Positions 30,720 through 32,638 of a DNA stretch of 32,638 bases are shown in pieces (the stretch's first letter is position 1; every line of letters starts with the position of its first letter). The DNA comes from Paenibacillus sp. GTDB lineage: Bacteria; Bacillota; Bacilli; Paenibacillales; Paenibacillaceae. The stretch is taken from positions 1-32,638 of the forward strand of contig JAFWEX010000012.1 of the NCBI GenBank assembly GCA_017512705.1, read 5' to 3'. Both the position numbers and the translations under genes were made by a program. The notes beneath the pieces are model-generated. The model was given only the letters and a program-made list of their open reading frames with translations. It was not told where the DNA came from and ran no database searches.

Positions 30720-30824
30720 CTAATAACTCATAATGCGGATGATACTTTTGACCACGGCATACAGTACGACCACAGCAGCCACCAGACAGACGATGATGAG
30801 CGTTTTCTCTTGTTTGCGAAACAT
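30720..30824 (-). CDS. Putative 34-residue single-helix membrane protein upstream of cydA
   Basis: Translation gives MFRKQEKTLIIVCLVAAVVV followed by LYAVVKSIIRIMSY and a TAG stop. It has a basic N-terminus (positive-inside), one helix of about 20 residues and a short basic tail. GGAGGG lies 10 bases before the ATG. It ends 86 bases before the cydA start on the same strand with no terminator between. Its size and position resemble tiny oxidase-associated proteins such as CydX or CydS, but I see no sequence match to them. It could be an accessory or regulatory membrane peptide. It was found by hand translation. Confidence 0.55.
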   Translation of the reverse strand: MFRKQEKTLIIVCLVAAVVVLYAVVKSIIRIMSY

Positions 30825-30919
30825 ATACGTGTTGCCCTCCTTCTACACTGGATGCAAATTATGGCTCTATATACAGTGTGCAAAATTTCCTGTTTTTTTA
30901 TCCAAAATGATGAAAAAAC

Positions 30920-30968
30920 AAAAAAGCCTTTATCTTTCCGCACTATGACGTGCCAAAAGATAAAGGCT
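30920..30968 (-). terminator. Terminator after the repeat-containing surface protein
   Basis: AGCCTTTATCTTT pairs with AAAGATAAAGGCT, with a GCAC/GTGC inner stem, followed by TTTTTT on the minus strand. It lies 28 bases after the stop. It separates this gene from the cyd operon. Confidence 0.9.
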
Positions 30969-30996
30969 ATTGGATATGAATCATCTCGTAGTCGAA

Positions 30997-32638
30997 CTAT
31001 GGTTGAGCTACCGGTTCGTTAAAATTCAACGATTGCAACCTCCTATATACTCGATCCAATTCGGATGGAGTTAGTGGTGCAGTAGGATTTAATTTATAAT
31101 TTCTTCCTGTTACATAGCTAATATCATCTGCAGCTCCATTTTGCGTGTAAGGCAGCACCGGAACCGGGGTACGGGAATAATCCGTAAAATCGATAATATT
31201 CCACTCCGTCTCCTGATCTTCTTTGGATAGGATGATTCTTTCTGTTTTGGTCTCCATCCAAAGATAACGAAGATTAGCTGGGGACTCATTCCCCCCAAGT
31301 GCAGTGGTGTAGCCTGTTCCGCGAAACATTAACGTGAATTTGCTATGATCGTTGGTTCCTCCCGAACGTTGCTTGTAGATCTCGGCTAACTGGTGAACAC
31401 CCACAACTTGAGTTACCGCTTCTCGTGGAAACTGCTGAATGTACTTCGACAAGTTCTCTTTGAGATTTGGTGTTCGCATAACCCAATTCGCGCCTATAAC
31501 CAGTGACAAGTAATTGAGCGTATTCTGATCACGATACGGATTACTCATGTAATTGGAGGTCGTACGCAATTGAGGAAGAGCACTCAATTCAACAACATAA
31601 GGGTCGGCAGGATGAATCGTCCAACGGGATGAACCTGTAGTGTAACGTGATCCGATCGGATCTATCGTTATAGCATTCATGAAGATAAGACCACTATTGT
31701 CTGCCATAGACTGGGCAGGTACCATTGGATTATTGATATTCGACCAATATGGCATTAAAGGTGATCCTTCCGCTGAAAGCTGGTCAACATTGTATTGTGT
31801 TGCTGCCCATCCCATGAAAGAGTCGATTTGGAAATGCTGTTTCAACCACAACGCTTGTTCCGGATTAACGGCAAGAGTTGACAATGATTTAGGTCGGTAC
31901 CGTTCCGGAATACTATTCCATACCGAGGGGTCACCGTTGGTTCCACCCTGATGTAAGTTAGTAAACGCGTTATAGCGATACATGTACATCCAAGAATTCA
32001 TTTCGTCTGCCCACTGGGATAAGGAGTAGTTGTTATTCGGATAACCCGAGACTATACCCACTTCATCGCCATACGCATCCACATATTGTAAAAGTCGTTG
32101 TAATTGTGGACGTTGACTCTCTCCAAAAACAAAACGGTTATCCATCGCCCATGTCACTTTCAACGAAGGATCAATGGAAGAGAACATACTTCTGATCTCA
32201 TCCATCTCGGCAATTGTCGTTGCTTGTGCTCCCGTATCCTCCAATAAAATAGAAATCCCCATATATTGCTGTCCCGTTCCAACCGGGTCAACAATCAGTT
32301 GAAAAGTTTGACTGAAATCAATTCCTTTTTGAACTGAAGTTATTCGAACCAAGCCTTGTATTACAGACCCAGATGAAGGAATATTATAAAAATTAGCGAT
32401 GTTCCCATCCCTACTTAAGATGTTAAAGTCGTCCGAAAAGACGATTTCCAAATCTCCAGGCAAAAGATGTGCTGGGATGTGTTGCCCACTTGCATCTAGA
32501 AGAGAGTAACCCATTTTCCAATTCGACCCAAATGTTTCTTGGGCTGACGGTATAGTATAGGTAGCAAACGTTACAGACACAGGAACAAGGATAGGATCCG
32601 GCGTTACTGGACCTGACGGATCAACAATCAGTTGAAAA
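30997..32638 (-). CDS. Large surface/secreted protein with Ig-like repeats, C-terminal part (cut by window edge)
   Basis: The frame stays open to the right edge, so at least 546 residues of a longer protein are present. The first visible ~128 residues contain a beta-rich unit. It is flanked by FQLIVDPSG and FQLIVDPVG, 111 residues apart, which indicates tandem Ig/cadherin-like modules. The last ~420 residues form one globular domain starting YMGISILLEDTGAQATTIAE. It includes KVTWAMDNR, IPERYRPKSLSTLAVNPEQA, SFMGWAATQYNVDQLSAEGS and GLIFMNAITIDPIGS. It resembles DUF3863-type domains of putative carbohydrate-active proteins, but I am not certain and assign no activity. The GTG at 32580 is not the start, because coding continues upstream. 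Export is inferred from the Ig-like modules. Confidence 0.75.
   Translation of the reverse strand, partial: FQLIVDPSGPVTPDPILVPVSVTFATYTIPSAQETFGSNWKMGYSLLDASGQHIPAHLLPGDLEIVFSDDFNILSRDGNIANFYNIPSSGSVIQGLVRITSVQKGIDFSQTFQLIVDPVGTGQQYMGISILLEDTGAQATTIAEMDEIRSMFSSIDPSLKVTWAMDNRFVFGESQRPQLQRLLQYVDAYGDEVGIVSGYPNNNYSLSQWADEMNSWMYMYRYNAFTNLHQGGTNGDPSVWNSIPERYRPKSLSTLAVNPEQALWLKQHFQIDSFMGWAATQYNVDQLSAEGSPLMPYWSNINNPMVPAQSMADNSGLIFMNAITIDPIGSRYTTGSSRWTIHPADPYVVELSALPQLRTTSNYMSNPYRDQNTLNYLSLVIGANWVMRTPNLKENLSKYIQQFPREAVTQVVGVHQLAEIYKQRSGGTNDHSKFTLMFRGTGYTTALGGNESPANLRYLWMETKTERIILSKEDQETEWNIIDFTDYSRTPVPVLPYTQNGAADDISYVTGRNYKLNPTAPLTPSELDRVYRRLQSLNFNEPVAQP
32288..32305. repeat. 18-base exact repeat in the surface-protein gene, copy 1
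   Basis: TCAACAATCAGTTGAAAA, encoding FQLIVD on the minus strand. It is identical to the copy at the window end, 333 bases (111 codons) away and in frame. Confidence 0.85.
32621..32638. repeat. 18-base exact repeat in the surface-protein gene, copy 2 (at the window edge)
   Basis: It matches copy 1 at 32288 exactly and may extend past the window. It marks the start of the preceding Ig-like module. Confidence 0.85.

Overview
The window looks like chromosome of a Paenibacillus-type endospore-forming Bacillota. The pointers are strong AGGAGG-type ribosome sites, frequent TTG/GTG starts, a sporulation protein (YyaC), moderate GC content, and a sigma-B general-stress locus next to Bacillus-style stress genes. 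No tRNA, rRNA, CRISPR array, insertion sequence or prophage was seen. Both ends cut through a gene. The left end holds the N-terminal part of an O-antigen-ligase-like membrane protein. The right end holds the C-terminal part of a large surface protein with Ig-like repeats.

Left part (1-7.6 kb): mostly minus-strand housekeeping and accessory genes. These are a Methyltransf_32-type SAM methyltransferase, a DUF6483-like protein, an alpha/beta hydrolase, YyaC, a UPF0435/YfkK protein (plus strand), a pirin and a type-3 (AnsA/ReAV-like) asparaginase. From 7.8 to 9.8 kb there is a plus-strand run of membrane or envelope stress proteins: PAP2 phosphatase, GlsB/YeaQ/YmgE, YtxH and DUF5665. It starts at a near-consensus sigma-B promoter. 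A CorA-type transporter converges on it.

Centre (11.0-20.2 kb, all minus strand): the most notable region. In transcription order it encodes a receiver-PP2C phosphatase (RsbY-like), a 1244-residue membrane hybrid histidine kinase with GAF and three receivers (RsbK-like), a CheR-type methyltransferase (RsbM-like), a second soluble REC-kinase-REC protein, and then rsbV-rsbW-sigB. This matches the RsbK/RsbY/RsbM control of sigma-B known from the Bacillus cereus group, not the B. subtilis stressosome, with one extra hybrid kinase. The expected flow is: signal, RsbK phosphorelay, RsbY phosphatase active, RsbV dephosphorylated, RsbW captured, sigma-B free. A sigma-B-type promoter lies just before rsbV, which suggests autoregulation.

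Right of this (20.6-22.5 kb) are likely regulon members: YflT-like general stress protein, DUF948 (YtxG-like) and DUF1328, two of them behind clear GTTT-N13/14-GGGT promoters and DUF1328 behind a weaker candidate. Together with the PAP2 operon, the regulator is flanked on both sides by its probable targets. Next come a secreted SH3-like protein, a cation diffusion facilitator with Mn-type metal motifs, a small basic protein and an ABC-F ATPase. The cytochrome bd-type oxidase operon (27.9-30.8 kb) follows: cydA/cydB of the YthAB/CIO type, a downstream 89-residue protein whose C-terminus resembles CydS, a metallo-beta-lactamase-fold hydrolase, and a previously unlisted 34-residue membrane ORF just upstream of cydA. 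The window ends in the repeat-containing surface protein.
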